Positions 32,867 to 41,520 of a stretch of DNA of 64,000 nucleotides are shown piece by piece. Made by a program: the position numbers and the translations under genes. The stretch comes from JAQBZY01 sp038117205 (GTDB lineage: Bacteria; Pseudomonadota; Alphaproteobacteria; Rhodospirillales; Casp-alpha2), in the NCBI GenBank assembly GCA_038117205.1, contig JAYOFL010000002.1, forward strand, positions 36,340 to 100,339, given 5' to 3'. The stretch's first letter is position 1. Every line of letters begins with the position of its first letter. A model generated the notes under the pieces. It ran no database searches, was not told the DNA's origin, and worked only from the letters and a program-made list of their open reading frames with translations.

Positions 32867-33931
32867 CTACCCCTTCGCGATGCGCGCCGCGACCGCCTCG
32901 CCGTAGCTCTGCGTCGAGCCCTTGCCGCCGAGATCGGGCGTGCGCACCGCCGCGTCAGCGAGCGTCGCCGCGATGGCCGACGACATGGCCGCCCCCGCCT
33001 CGATGATGCTGTTCTTGGAATCCCGGTTGCCGAGCCATTCCAGCAGCATGGCGACCGAGACCATGAGCGCTGTCGGATTGGCGATGCCCTTGCCGGCGAT
33101 ATCCGGCGCGCAGCCGTGCGCCGCCTGCGCGAAAGCGAAATCGTCGCCGGCGTTGATCGAACCGCCGAGGCCGAGACCGCCGGAAAGCTCCGCCGCCTCG
33201 TCGGACAGGATGTCGCCGTACATATTGGTCGTCACGATGACGTCGAACTCGGCGGGCCGGCGGATCAGGTGCGCCGTCATGGCGTCGATGATGAGCTCTT
33301 CCAACTGGATGTCCGGATAGTCGGCGGCGACGGCGCGGACCTCATGCAGGAACAGCCCGTCCGTGACCTTCAGCACGTTCGCCTTGTGCACCGCCGTCAC
33401 TTTTTTGCGGCGCAGCTTGGCGAGCTCGAACGCCGACTTGGCGATGCGGCGGCAGCCCTGGCGCGTGATCTTGCGCACCGACAACGCGACGTCTTCCGTC
33501 GGCATGAATTCGCCCGAGCCCATGAACATGTTGCGGTCCGCGTAGAAGCCTTCCGTGTTCTCGCGCACCACGACCAGGTCCATCTTCTTGGCCAGCGCCG
33601 GCACGCCGTCGAAGGTGCGGCTCGGCCGGATGTTGGCGTAGAGATCGAAGCGCTTGCGGAAGGTGCCGGACGGGTTGAGGCCGCCCTTCTCCGCCGGTGG
33701 ATAGGCGTAGGAATCGACGGGACCCAGGATCGTTCCGTCGGCGTCGCGGCATTCGGCCAGCACGTCGTCGGGCACGGTCGAGCCCTTGGCGGCGAGCGCC
33801 GGCATGCCGATCTCGCGGTGCTGCAAATTCAGTCCGAGGCCGAACCGCGCGTCGGCGGCGGCGAGCGCGGTTTCCGTCGCGCGCATGATTTCCGGGCCGA
33901 TGCCATCGCCCGGCAGAACCATCAGTTTCAT
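32867..33931 (-). CDS. Isocitrate/isopropylmalate dehydrogenase family protein
   Basis: A 354-aa decarboxylating dehydrogenase starting MKLMVLPGDGIGPEIM. Substrate Arg residues appear in YANIRPSRTFDG, VVRENTEGFYADRN carries the substrate-specificity region, and VTTNMYGDILSDEAAELSGG is the Mg2+-binding Asp motif. It may be a tartrate/malate or isopropylmalate-type dehydrogenase rather than leuB, since no leuCD is nearby. ATG 33931 is preceded by GGGAGGA. The longer in-frame extension upstream is not family-like. Confidence 0.88.
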   Translation of the reverse strand: MKLMVLPGDGIGPEIMRATETALAAADARFGLGLNLQHREIGMPALAAKGSTVPDDVLAECRDADGTILGPVDSYAYPPAEKGGLNPSGTFRKRFDLYANIRPSRTFDGVPALAKKMDLVVVRENTEGFYADRNMFMGSGEFMPTEDVALSVRKITRQGCRRIAKSAFELAKLRRKKVTAVHKANVLKVTDGLFLHEVRAVAADYPDIQLEELIIDAMTAHLIRRPAEFDVIVTTNMYGDILSDEAAELSGGLGLGGSINAGDDFAFAQAAHGCAPDIAGKGIANPTALMVSVAMLLEWLGNRDSKNSIIEAGAAMSSAIAATLADAAVRTPDLGGKGSTQSYGEAVAARIAKG

Positions 33932-34025
33932 GTTTGGAATCCTCCCAAGAACGGTTGGATGAAGGAACGCCGACGGCGCGCCCCGCGTCAAGACCGCGAT
34001 GGAAATTTAGCTACGAAATCGCCGT

Positions 34026-34562
34026 TCAGAGCGTCCAGATCGGCTCCGCCCGGACGGGCGTCGGCGGATCGGGCGTGCAATTGACGTAGCCGGAAAGGAT
34101 CTGCGCGACCTCGCCGTTCTTGTTGAGCAGGAGGTCGACCCCTTGCACGACGGTATAGTTCTTGTCGAGAAGCCGGAGATCGCCGCCGACGACGCCGATG
34201 CCGCCGTGATCGAGCAGCGCCTGGAAGTACGGCCCCTCGTAGGCCGTCCAATTCTCGTCCCGGTCCTTGTATGCCTTGTCCATTTCCTTCTTGGTGAAGT
34301 CGATGCCCCACCAGTCCGTGAGCTTGCTGCCCCAGAGCGCGAAATCCAGGTCGACGGGGTCGCGATGGACGTTCGCCAACGAGAGGCGGCCCCACCAGTT
34401 CTTGAAGTCGGCGAGCTCGAAATCCCGCCACGTCGGGAAGGGCCTGTCACCGGCCTTATCCCGCCATAGCTGGATCAGATCCCGAAACGGGCCGAACGCC
34501 GCCGCCGGCGTGTCGACGGCGTAGACGTTGTAAGACCAGCCCTTCTTGTCCGGCGTGAACAT
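34026..34562 (-). CDS. PAS-domain-like protein of unknown function
   Basis: A 178-aa soluble protein. LIQLWRDKAGDRPFPTWRDF followed by a tryptophan-rich stretch (KNWWGRLSLANV, LTDWWGID) resembles the single PAS-like domain (PAS_5 type) common in alphaproteobacteria, where it often occurs alone. Residues about 115-165 (GGDLRLLDKNYTVVQGVDLLLN) continue a beta-sheet pattern. No output domain is attached. Gene context gives no clue: it stands alone between a dehydrogenase and the rhodanese gene, all on the minus strand. Confidence 0.6.
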   Translation of the reverse strand: MFTPDKKGWSYNVYAVDTPAAAFGPFRDLIQLWRDKAGDRPFPTWRDFELADFKNWWGRLSLANVHRDPVDLDFALWGSKLTDWWGIDFTKKEMDKAYKDRDENWTAYEGPYFQALLDHGGIGVVGGDLRLLDKNYTVVQGVDLLLNKNGEVAQILSGYVNCTPDPPTPVRAEPIWTL

Positions 34563-34639
34563 GCCGTTCGAACCTCCAGCCTACGGTCGGCGGTAGGCTC
34601 GGTTGCCGACCTTACGTCAGCATGAACGGCACGGCCAAA

Positions 34640-36247
34640 TCACGAAAAGGAGCGGAACTCCGCCGTGCCGTCCCGTTCGATCTGCTGCACGAGGTCGATT
34701 TCCCAACTCAAGTACTGCTTCATCGCCCCCTCGACGTTGTCGTCGAGATCGTAGGGCCGGTACCAGACATCGACGGCGGCATCGAGATTGTTCTCGAAAC
34801 CGTCCTTCAACGGCAGACCCGCCGCTGCCCAGGCATCGGTGCCGCCTTTCAGCACATGCAACGGCCGGGCGAAGCCGGCGTCGCGGAGATCCTTGGCGGC
34901 GAGCCGCGCCAGCGCCCCGTCCGGCGACACCAGCACGATGGGCCGGTCTTCGGAAAGCGCCGCTAGATTGCCCGGCAGGTTGGCACGCATGGCGAAGCGG
35001 CTGCCCGGAATATGCCGGGTACGGTGCGTCAGGCTGTCGGCGAGGTCGACCACGTGCACCTGGATCATCCGTGCCGCCAGTTCCTTGGCGTCCAGATCGC
35101 CGTCCGGCGTCGCCGCCAGACCGGGAATTTCCGGCGCGTGCGGCCCTTTCGCCAACATCGTCAGCGCACCCGGTTCTAGCACATAGGCCGCCCAGCCGAT
35201 CTGGCGCAGCCACGACGCCGTCATGGTCGCGCGCACGCCGTTGTCGTCGGCGACGACGACCCTGGCGCCCAACGTGCCGACATAGACGTCCGTCGCCTGC
35301 ACCAACTGGCCGCCCGGCGCCGGCCGCGCGCCGGGAATGTGGCCGGCCGTGTACTCCCCCGGATCGCGCACGTCGAAGAGATACGTCGTGCGATCGGTTT
35401 CCGCCTGCCAACCGGCGAGCGTCTCGGCGTCGACGGTTTCTACGCCGAAGCGCTTTGCGACGTTGTTGGCGCAAGCCTGCGCCTTGGCGAGACCTTCCTT
35501 CGTCAACTCGCCGTAGCGGCGCTCGTTGCCGCGCTCCAACTGAAAGCCGGCCAGATGCCAGCCCATGGTGCCGTTCTCGAGCGCCACCACCTTGTTGGGA
35601 ATCCCGGCGTTCCTGAGCGACTGGCAGCCGATGATGGAGCGCGTGCGGCCGGCGCAATTGACGACGACCGTGGTCTTCGGATCGGGCGCCAGATCGTGCA
35701 CGCGGAGCGCCAGTTCCGCGCCCGGCACGTCGATGCCGGTCGGGATGTTCATGGCCTTGAACTCCGGCATGGGCCGGCTGTCGAGGACGATCAGGTCCTC
35801 GCCGGCGTCCATCATCCGCTTCAATTCCTTGGCCGGAATGCGCGGCGTGTCGTAGGTGTGCTCGACGAACTCGCCGAACGCCTTGGACGGCACGTTGACG
35901 CCGGAGAATATCTCGAACCCGGCGGCGCCCCATCCGGCGACCCCGCCCTTCAAATAGGCGAGGTCCGTGTAGCCCATCGCCGCCAGCTTGCCGGCGGCCC
36001 GGGAAACCAGATGATCCTCGCTATCGTCGGCGGCACACAGCACGATCGGCGTCGAGAGCCGCGGCACCCGGTCGCGAATCCGCGTTTCCAGGATACTGAG
36101 CGGGACCGAAACCGCCCACAGCAGGTGCGCATTGCCGAAGGTGCCGCCGGGCCTGACGTCGACGATGGCGACTTCGCGCGCGTCCCGTCCGACGATGAGG
36201 GTACGTACTTCCGCCGCCGCCAGCGGGCGGGCCATGGTCACGGTCAT
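34640..36247 (-). CDS. Protein with four tandem rhodanese domains
   Basis: A 535-aa cytoplasmic protein with four rhodanese-homology domains (about residues 10-110, 130-240, 265-365 and 385-470) and a C-terminal tail. The active-site Cys is present in domain 1 (C71, IVLCAADDSEDH) and domain 2 (C198, NCAGRTRSIIG). It is replaced in domain 3 (Asp in VVVADDNGVRAT) and domain 4 (Ser in LVSPDGALAR). Rhodaneses move sulfane sulfur. AGGAAGGA precedes ATG 36247. Divergent from the two exported Cys-rich genes. Confidence 0.88.
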   Translation of the reverse strand: MTVTMARPLAAAEVRTLIVGRDAREVAIVDVRPGGTFGNAHLLWAVSVPLSILETRIRDRVPRLSTPIVLCAADDSEDHLVSRAAGKLAAMGYTDLAYLKGGVAGWGAAGFEIFSGVNVPSKAFGEFVEHTYDTPRIPAKELKRMMDAGEDLIVLDSRPMPEFKAMNIPTGIDVPGAELALRVHDLAPDPKTTVVVNCAGRTRSIIGCQSLRNAGIPNKVVALENGTMGWHLAGFQLERGNERRYGELTKEGLAKAQACANNVAKRFGVETVDAETLAGWQAETDRTTYLFDVRDPGEYTAGHIPGARPAPGGQLVQATDVYVGTLGARVVVADDNGVRATMTASWLRQIGWAAYVLEPGALTMLAKGPHAPEIPGLAATPDGDLDAKELAARMIQVHVVDLADSLTHRTRHIPGSRFAMRANLPGNLAALSEDRPIVLVSPDGALARLAAKDLRDAGFARPLHVLKGGTDAWAAAGLPLKDGFENNLDAAVDVWYRPYDLDDNVEGAMKQYLSWEIDLVQQIERDGTAEFRSFS

Positions 36248-36331
36248 TCGAGTTTCCTTCCTGGGCGTGGGTTCGCCGGCACTTGTGGCGCCGATTTCAC
36301 ACCTTATGTATGTTTAAGTTCGTCACGGTAT

Positions 36332-36358
36332 CTTGAACGGTTCCACCTTGCGTTCAAG
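36332..36358. promoter_or_regulatory. Inverted repeat in the leader of the first exported paralogue
   Basis: Perfect 8-bp arms CTTGAACG (36332-36339) and CGTTCAAG (36351-36358) with an 11-bp spacer, ending 25 bases before the ATG at 36384. Could be an operator or a 5' UTR hairpin. Confidence 0.4.
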
Positions 36359-36383
36359 GGCCCTGTTGGAGGAGAATTATCCC

Positions 36384-37205
36384 ATGAAGCAGTTATCCGC
36401 CGTCGTTGGCGCCTTGGCTGTGGCAGCGGCTCTCGGGACGACCCTGGGCGCCGCGCCAGCGCAAGCCGCGCCGCAAGTCCTCGCGGTCATGGCTTCCTTG
36501 AGCGCGCAGCCGCTCCGTTGCGAAGGTAGCATCTGCGTCACCACGTTTTCCACCTATTGCCTGCAGCAGGAACGTGACGTGCCGACGACCGGCCAGCGTT
36601 ATCTGCCGGTTCCCGGCGCGGAAGAGCAGTTCGCACTCGTCGTCCGCGACGCCGCCGGCAAGGAAACCCGCCTGCCCGCCGGCGAATACGTCGATTTCCG
36701 CAGCGTGCGGGGCTTCACCACCGTGAACGCGGTGCTGCCGATCGCCAAGCTCAAGGAATTGGGCGGCGTCTCGGCGGAAATCACGGTCGCCGCCAACGCG
36801 GCGCTCATTCCGGAAGCCGTGGCCGGCGATCCTAACCCGATCAGCGAGGCGGAAATCGCCTTCGCGACCCGCTCGCTCCGCGAACACGGTTCGGAAATCG
36901 TCGACGCCAAGCCCGACGCCGTCGCGGCGGGCGTCGTCAACCGGCTCGCCGCCACCATCGTGCCGCGCATGCCGGCGACGGAAGAGAATCTCAAGCAGCT
37001 CTGGCACGACGTGATCGACGGGCTCGGCCGGGCGGTGCCCGCCAACGCCGACGCGATCGGCCGGGCGCGCAAGATTTACGATTGGTGTCAGGGTCGCAGT
37101 TCCTATCATTCCATGAGCGGCATCAAGAGCTGCCTGGAATTCAAGCACGACGACTCGATCCTGCGCTTGAATACGGATTACTGGGACAGCCAGCCGGGTT
37201 ACTAG
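36384..37205 (+). CDS. Exported Cys-containing protein of unknown family, paralogue 1
   Basis: A 273-aa protein with a signal peptide (residues 1 to about 28, ending AQA-A). The mature part has five cysteines: C46, C51 and C59 in a C-x4-C-x7-C pattern, and two near the C-terminus in YDWCQGRSSYHS and IKSCLEFKHDD. I recognise no domain. It shares its whole length with the next gene, including DPNPISEAEIAFATRSLREHG and a C-terminal LNTDYWDSQPG. Probably periplasmic, with disulfide bonds. GGAGGAG lies upstream of the ATG. Confidence 0.8.
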   Translation: MKQLSAVVGALAVAAALGTTLGAAPAQAAPQVLAVMASLSAQPLRCEGSICVTTFSTYCLQQERDVPTTGQRYLPVPGAEEQFALVVRDAAGKETRLPAGEYVDFRSVRGFTTVNAVLPIAKLKELGGVSAEITVAANAALIPEAVAGDPNPISEAEIAFATRSLREHGSEIVDAKPDAVAAGVVNRLAATIVPRMPATEENLKQLWHDVIDGLGRAVPANADAIGRARKIYDWCQGRSSYHSMSGIKSCLEFKHDDSILRLNTDYWDSQPGY

Positions 37206-37260
37206 TCGGCCTTTCCGACCGGCGCCGGCTTCCCGCTTTTGACGGTGGAGGTCAGGCGTC

Positions 37261-38058
37261 ATGAAACGGTTCCGTTCGTTCTTTCTCGCGGCAGTCGCTG
37301 CCGCCGGTTTCGGCGGCGTGAACACGGCGTTGGCGGCGCCGCAAATCCTCGCCGCCCTGCCGGTCGAAAGCGGCATCCCGCTCACCTGTAACAACGGCGT
37401 CTGCGCCGCCGAGTTGTCGACCTACTGCCTGCAACGGGAACGCCCGGCCCCCGGCATGGGAACAGCCTACGTCCCGGCGGCGCCCGAGCACTTCACTTTG
37501 GTGCTGACGGCGGACAACGGCAACGAAGTCCGGCTGCCGGCCAGCGCGCATATGACCTTCGTCGAGAACCGGGGCTTCATGTCCGTCGCCGCCGCCATCG
37601 AGCATGGCCGGCTGAACGCGCTGGGCGCCGGCACGGCGAAGCTGGTGGTGTGGAAGAACGCTTCCCTCATTCCCGTCGCCACGCCGCACGACCCGAACCC
37701 GCTGACGGCGGAGGAAATCGCCTATGCGACCAAGTCACTCCGCGACGTCGGACGCGAAATCGTCGACGAACGTCCGGCGGCGCAGGCAGCGCAACTGCTG
37801 GCCAAGCTGAACGCCGCCCTGCCGGCCGAGGGCGCGGTCGGCGCCGGCCATTTCGACGGCATGTGGAAGCAGGCCATCGGCGACGACCTGCCGCCCCTGA
37901 ACCCCGTCGGCAACGCGGCGCGCGACGCCTACAGGGAATGCGCGTCCGGCGCCTCCTCTTACGGCTATAGCGGGCTCCGGCGCTGCCTCGAATACCGGCA
38001 CGACGACATGATCCGCGGCCTCAACGTGGATTACTGGCAGAACCAGCCGGGAAGCTGA
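37261..38058 (+). CDS. Exported Cys-containing protein of unknown family, paralogue 2
   Basis: A 265-aa tandem paralogue of the preceding gene, with its own signal peptide (residues 1 to about 25). The same five cysteines recur (CNNGVC, TYC, YRECASG, RRCLEYRHDD). Also conserved are DPNPLTAEEIAYATKSLRDVG and the C-terminal LNVDYWQNQPG. The two differ widely elsewhere, so the duplication is old. GGAGGTC precedes the ATG. The 55-bp gap suggests co-transcription with paralogue 1. Function unknown. Confidence 0.8.
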   Translation: MKRFRSFFLAAVAAAGFGGVNTALAAPQILAALPVESGIPLTCNNGVCAAELSTYCLQRERPAPGMGTAYVPAAPEHFTLVLTADNGNEVRLPASAHMTFVENRGFMSVAAAIEHGRLNALGAGTAKLVVWKNASLIPVATPHDPNPLTAEEIAYATKSLRDVGREIVDERPAAQAAQLLAKLNAALPAEGAVGAGHFDGMWKQAIGDDLPPLNPVGNAARDAYRECASGASSYGYSGLRRCLEYRHDDMIRGLNVDYWQNQPGS

Positions 38059-38374
38059 CGGCCTACCCTTCCCTCATCCTTCCGTCACCCCGGGCTGGCC
38101 CGCCCCGGATTAAATCCGGGGTCCGGGTCCACACTTCAACATCCGTCGTCGTGTTGGCAGTGGATTCCGGGACAGCGCTATGCGCTGCCCGGAATGACGA
38201 AATGGGGCAAATGCGCCCCCCCTGGCACGCCGCCGAACCAGCTCCCTTTCTTACGCCCGATAGCCGCGCCAGCTTCCAAAGGGGTCTTTTGCGCCCCGCA
38301 TCCGGGCATTAAGCTGCCGGAAAAGCCCGCACCGGGCCCGCACCGGTTACGTCATCCAGGGAGGATCGCCAGGC
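38059..38374. other. 316-bp intergenic region holding repeat copy 4
   Basis: The stretch contains the inverted-repeat element at 38082-38199. The rest (38200-38374) shows no coding sequence or clear RNA; GGGAGGA near its end is the ribosome site for the crotonase gene at 38375. Confidence 0.7.
38082..38199. repeat. Long inverted repeat, GTCACCCCGG family, copy 4
   Basis: Begins CCGTCACCCCGGGCTGG and ends CCCGGAATGACG, with internal small palindromes (CCGGATTAAATCCGG and GACAGCGCTATGCGCTGCC). About 118 bp, between the second exported paralogue and a crotonase gene. The right arm is the ATTCC-type variant seen on the left arm of copy 3. Confidence 0.8.
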
Positions 38375-39190
38375 ATGATCGCCTCGCCCAACGATACCGT
38401 TCGCGTCGACGTCACGGACGGCGTCTGCACCGTCACCATCAATCGCCCGGAATCCTTGAACGCGCTCAACGACGACGTCGTGACGGCGCTGATGGAGATC
38501 ACCGCCGCCCTCAAGACCGCGGACGACATCGGCTGCGTCGTCCTCAAGGGCGAAGGCGACCACTTCATGGCCGGCGGCGACGTCAAACGCTTCAAGAACC
38601 GCTTCGACGGCGGCGCCGGCGAAGCCGAGAACCGGGAATGGTTCAACTTCATCCTCGGACGCGTGCACGTGGTCGTCAGCAACATGCAGGCGCTGCCGAT
38701 GCCCGTCATCGCCGCCGTCAAGGGAGCCTGCGCCGGCGTCGGCTTCAGCTTCATGCTCGGCTGCGATCTCGCCGTCGCCGCCGAGGGGAGCAAGTTCACG
38801 CTCGCCTACATCCACCTCGGCACGACGCCGGACGGCGGCTCGTCGTGGTTCCTGCCGCGCGTCGTCGGCGTGCGCCGCGCCATGGAGATCGCGCTGCTCG
38901 GCGACCGCTTCGGCCCCGAGAAGGCGCTGGAGTTCGGGCTGATCAACAGGATCGTCCCGGCCGCCGATCTGGAAACGGAGGTGCGGGCGATGGCGGCGAA
39001 GATCGCCAAGGGACCGCGTCGGGCCTTCGCCGGCACCAAGCGGATCATCTACGCCGCCACGACCAACGACATCGAGACGCAACTGGACGCGGAGACCGAG
39101 AGCTTCGTTTCCTGCGCCATGACCAAGGATTTCCGCGAAGGCGTCACCGCCTTCGTCGAGAAGCGAAAGCCGGATTTCACCGGCGAATAA
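38375..39190 (+). CDS. Crotonase-superfamily isomerase-like protein
   Basis: A 271-aa crotonase-fold enzyme with HFMAGGDVKRFKNRF and GACAGVGFSFMLGCDLAVAAE as CoA/oxyanion regions. Both hydratase Glu positions are changed (Ser in GFSFM, Tyr in LAYIHLG), while TPDGGSSWFLPR carries an Asp as in PaaG-type isomerases and related dehalogenases. A CoA-ester isomerase is thus more likely than a hydratase. GGGAGGA precedes the ATG. It heads a run with two SDR-like genes and a methyltransferase. Confidence 0.85.
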   Translation: MIASPNDTVRVDVTDGVCTVTINRPESLNALNDDVVTALMEITAALKTADDIGCVVLKGEGDHFMAGGDVKRFKNRFDGGAGEAENREWFNFILGRVHVVVSNMQALPMPVIAAVKGACAGVGFSFMLGCDLAVAAEGSKFTLAYIHLGTTPDGGSSWFLPRVVGVRRAMEIALLGDRFGPEKALEFGLINRIVPAADLETEVRAMAAKIAKGPRRAFAGTKRIIYAATTNDIETQLDAETESFVSCAMTKDFREGVTAFVEKRKPDFTGE

Positions 39191-39206
39191 ACAAGGGAGA
39201 AACCGC

Positions 39207-39962
39207 ATGACCAGCAAACCGCTCGAGGGCAAGGCTGCCCTCGTCACGGGCTCGGCCCGGAACATCGGCCGCGCCATCGCGCACCAACTCGCCGAGCAGG
39301 GCGCCAGGATCGTCGTCAATGCCGTCGGCGATCAGGCCGCCGCCGACGAGGTGGTGAAGGAAATCAAGGCGCTCGGCTCCGACGCCATCGCGTGTCTCGC
39401 CGACGTCACCGACAAGGCCGCCGTCGAGAAGATGGTGGACGCCGGCGTTAAGGCGTTCGGCGGCATGGACATTCTGGTCCTGAATGCGTCCTCGCGCGGC
39501 CAGGTGCCGTTCCTGGAAATGACGCACGAACAGTGGCGCCGCGTCATCGACATCTCCTTGGACGGCGCTTTCTATTGTTCGCAGGCGTGCCTGCCGCACA
39601 TGAAGGCCAAGGGTTGGGGCCGCATCGTCACCATCGGCGGGATTTCCTGGCACGTCGGCACCAACACGCGCGTGCACAACCTGGTTTCCAAGGCCGGTCT
39701 CGCCGGCTTCACGCGCGGTCTCGCGGTCGAGTTCGCGGGCGACGGCATCACCGTCAATTGCGTCTCGCCAGGCTTCATCGACACCGTCCGGCCGGGTTCC
39801 GCCGGCGTGCGCCCGCCGTTGAAAATCCATCCGCCGATCGACCGCATGGGCACGTCGGACGAGATCGCCTCCATGGTCCGTTATCTCTGCCTGCCGGAAG
39901 CGGCCTACGTCACCGGCCAAATCATGCACGTCAACGGCGGCATGTACCTCGGCGGCTCCTGA
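39207..39962 (+). CDS. Short-chain dehydrogenase-like protein lacking catalytic Ser and Tyr (first of pair)
   Basis: A 251-aa SDR fold with a good cofactor site (VTGSARNIGRAIA) and Asn in LVLNASSRG. Aligned with FabG, the segment from GRIVTIGGIS to KAGL has equal length, but the catalytic Ser is Gly and the catalytic Tyr is Asn (VHNLVSKAG); the Lys remains. Two His (in SWH and VHN) are shared with the next gene. Classical carbonyl reduction is therefore doubtful. GGGAGAAA precedes the ATG, and the following SDR starts two bases after its stop. Confidence 0.85.
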   Translation: MTSKPLEGKAALVTGSARNIGRAIAHQLAEQGARIVVNAVGDQAAADEVVKEIKALGSDAIACLADVTDKAAVEKMVDAGVKAFGGMDILVLNASSRGQVPFLEMTHEQWRRVIDISLDGAFYCSQACLPHMKAKGWGRIVTIGGISWHVGTNTRVHNLVSKAGLAGFTRGLAVEFAGDGITVNCVSPGFIDTVRPGSAGVRPPLKIHPPIDRMGTSDEIASMVRYLCLPEAAYVTGQIMHVNGGMYLGGS

Positions 39963-39963
39963 C

Positions 39964-40719
39964 ATGACCGCCCTGCCGCTGGCAGGTCAGGCCGCCATCG
40001 TCACGGGCTCGGCCCGCAACATCGGGCGCGAGATCGCGTTGATGCTCGCCGACGACGGCGCCGACATCGTCGTCAACGGCAAGTCCGACAAGGCCGCCGC
40101 CGAAGCGGTGGCGGCGGAAATCGCCGCCAAGGGCCGCAAGGCCGTCGTCTGCATGGCCGATGTGACGCGGGAGGACGCGGCCAAGGCCCTCGCCCAGGCG
40201 GCGATGGACGCCTTCGGCCGCATCGATATCCTGGTCTGCAACGCGGCGATCCGCCGGCAGCGGCCGTTCCTGGAAATCCCATTCGAGGAATGGAAGGAAG
40301 TGCTGGCGGTCGATCTCGACGCGCCGTTCCTCTGCATGCAGGCGGCGCTGCCGCACATGGTGGCGCGGGGCTACGGCCGGGTCGTCACCATCGGCGGCTC
40401 CACCCTGCACATCCTGACGCCGAACCGGGCGCACGTGACGGCGGCGAAGATGGGGCTGATCGGCCTGACGCGCACCATCGCCATCGAGTTCGGCGAAAAA
40501 GGCATCACCGCCAACTGCGTGGCGCCCGGCCACATCGACACGGTGCGCGGCACATCCGCCGGCAACCGCTCCACCGGCGGCCTGCAACGGCCCATCGAGC
40601 GTCTCGGCGAGATGGCGGAGATCGCCGCCATGGTGCGCTATCTGTGCCGGCCGGAAGGCGCCTACGTCACCGGCCAGGTGATGCACGTCAACGGCGGCAT
40701 GTACATGGGCGGGGTCTAG
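39964..40719 (+). CDS. Short-chain dehydrogenase-like protein lacking catalytic Ser and Tyr (second of pair)
   Basis: A 251-aa paralogue of the preceding protein, same length, starting near VTGSARNIGREIALMLADDG and ending VMHVNGGMYMGG. In the active-site region the Ser is Gly (TIGGSTLH) and the Tyr is Val (RAHVTAAK); the Lys and the two His shared with its partner remain. The genes are close enough for translational coupling, which suggests a hetero-oligomer. Whether either protein still reduces a substrate is open. Confidence 0.85.
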   Translation: MTALPLAGQAAIVTGSARNIGREIALMLADDGADIVVNGKSDKAAAEAVAAEIAAKGRKAVVCMADVTREDAAKALAQAAMDAFGRIDILVCNAAIRRQRPFLEIPFEEWKEVLAVDLDAPFLCMQAALPHMVARGYGRVVTIGGSTLHILTPNRAHVTAAKMGLIGLTRTIAIEFGEKGITANCVAPGHIDTVRGTSAGNRSTGGLQRPIERLGEMAEIAAMVRYLCRPEGAYVTGQVMHVNGGMYMGGV

Positions 40720-40723
40720 AACG

Positions 40724-41518
40724 CTGACCAACGAGATCATTGAGCGCATCCGAACCGGCCTCGCCGCCGCCGGGAAATCCCCGGAAAGCATCGGCACGTC
40801 CGATCTGGCGGCGGTCGACGCCTTTCACGTCAGGGGAAACGAAGCGACGGCGGAACTGCTGGCGCATTTGCATCTGGGGCCGGCGGCAATCGTCCTCGAC
40901 ATCGGCTGCGGCACCGGCGGCACCGTCCGCATGATCGTCGAGCGGTTCCGGTGCCGCTGCGTCGGCATTGACATCTCGCCGGCCTACGTCGAGGCCGCCC
41001 GGGAGCTGACGGGTTGGGTCGGGCTTTCCGACAGGGCCGAATTCCGGACCGCCGACGCCACCGCGCTCCCCTTCGCCGACGCCGCCTTCGACGCCATCGT
41101 CACGCAGCATGTCGCCATGGCCGTCGCCGACAAGAAGGTGTACTACGGCGAGGCGGCGCGGGTATTGAAGCCGGGCGGTACGCTCGCCATCTACGACGCC
41201 CTCGCCGGGCCGGCCGGCGGCATCGGCTTTCCCGTGCCGTGGGCCGTGGACGCGGCGGCAAGCCATATCGTGACGCCGGACGACATGCGGGCCGATCTCT
41301 CGTCGGCGGGGTTCGAGATCACGCATTGGCGCGACACCACCGCCGCCGGCCTCAAATTCTTGGAGAAGGCCGTCACCCGCTACGCCGCCGCCGCGCCGCC
41401 GGCCCTCGGCCTGCACCTGCTGCTGGGCGATGTCTTCGGCAACATGCTGGCGACGCTGGCGCGGAACCTCGCCGAGGACCGGGTCGTTCTCGCGAAAGTC
41501 GTCTGCTCGAAGAACTAG
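40724..41518 (+). CDS. Class I SAM-dependent methyltransferase
   Basis: Methyltransferase with the SAM motif VLDIGCGTGGTVRMIVE, then CVGIDISPAYVEAA, ADATALPFADAAFDAIVTQH and LKPGGTLAIYD, the UbiE-like pattern. The first ATG in frame (40868) would cut into the conserved helix before motif I. Family-like sequence (NEIIERIRTGLAAAGKSPESIG) begins earlier, so I place a non-standard start at CTG 40724, four bases after the SDR stop; this start is uncertain. That gives 264 aa. Last gene of the crotonase-SDR-SDR-methyltransferase run. Substrate unknown. Confidence 0.75.
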   Translation: MTNEIIERIRTGLAAAGKSPESIGTSDLAAVDAFHVRGNEATAELLAHLHLGPAAIVLDIGCGTGGTVRMIVERFRCRCVGIDISPAYVEAARELTGWVGLSDRAEFRTADATALPFADAAFDAIVTQHVAMAVADKKVYYGEAARVLKPGGTLAIYDALAGPAGGIGFPVPWAVDAAASHIVTPDDMRADLSSAGFEITHWRDTTAAGLKFLEKAVTRYAAAAPPALGLHLLLGDVFGNMLATLARNLAEDRVVLAKVVCSKN

Positions 41519-41520
41519 TG

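Noticed and set aside
40868..41518. ATG 40868 as the methyltransferase start
   Set aside because: It would remove conserved-looking N-terminal sequence and leaves an unexplained 148-bp gap after the SDR gene; a non-ATG start near 40724 fits better, though it remains uncertain.
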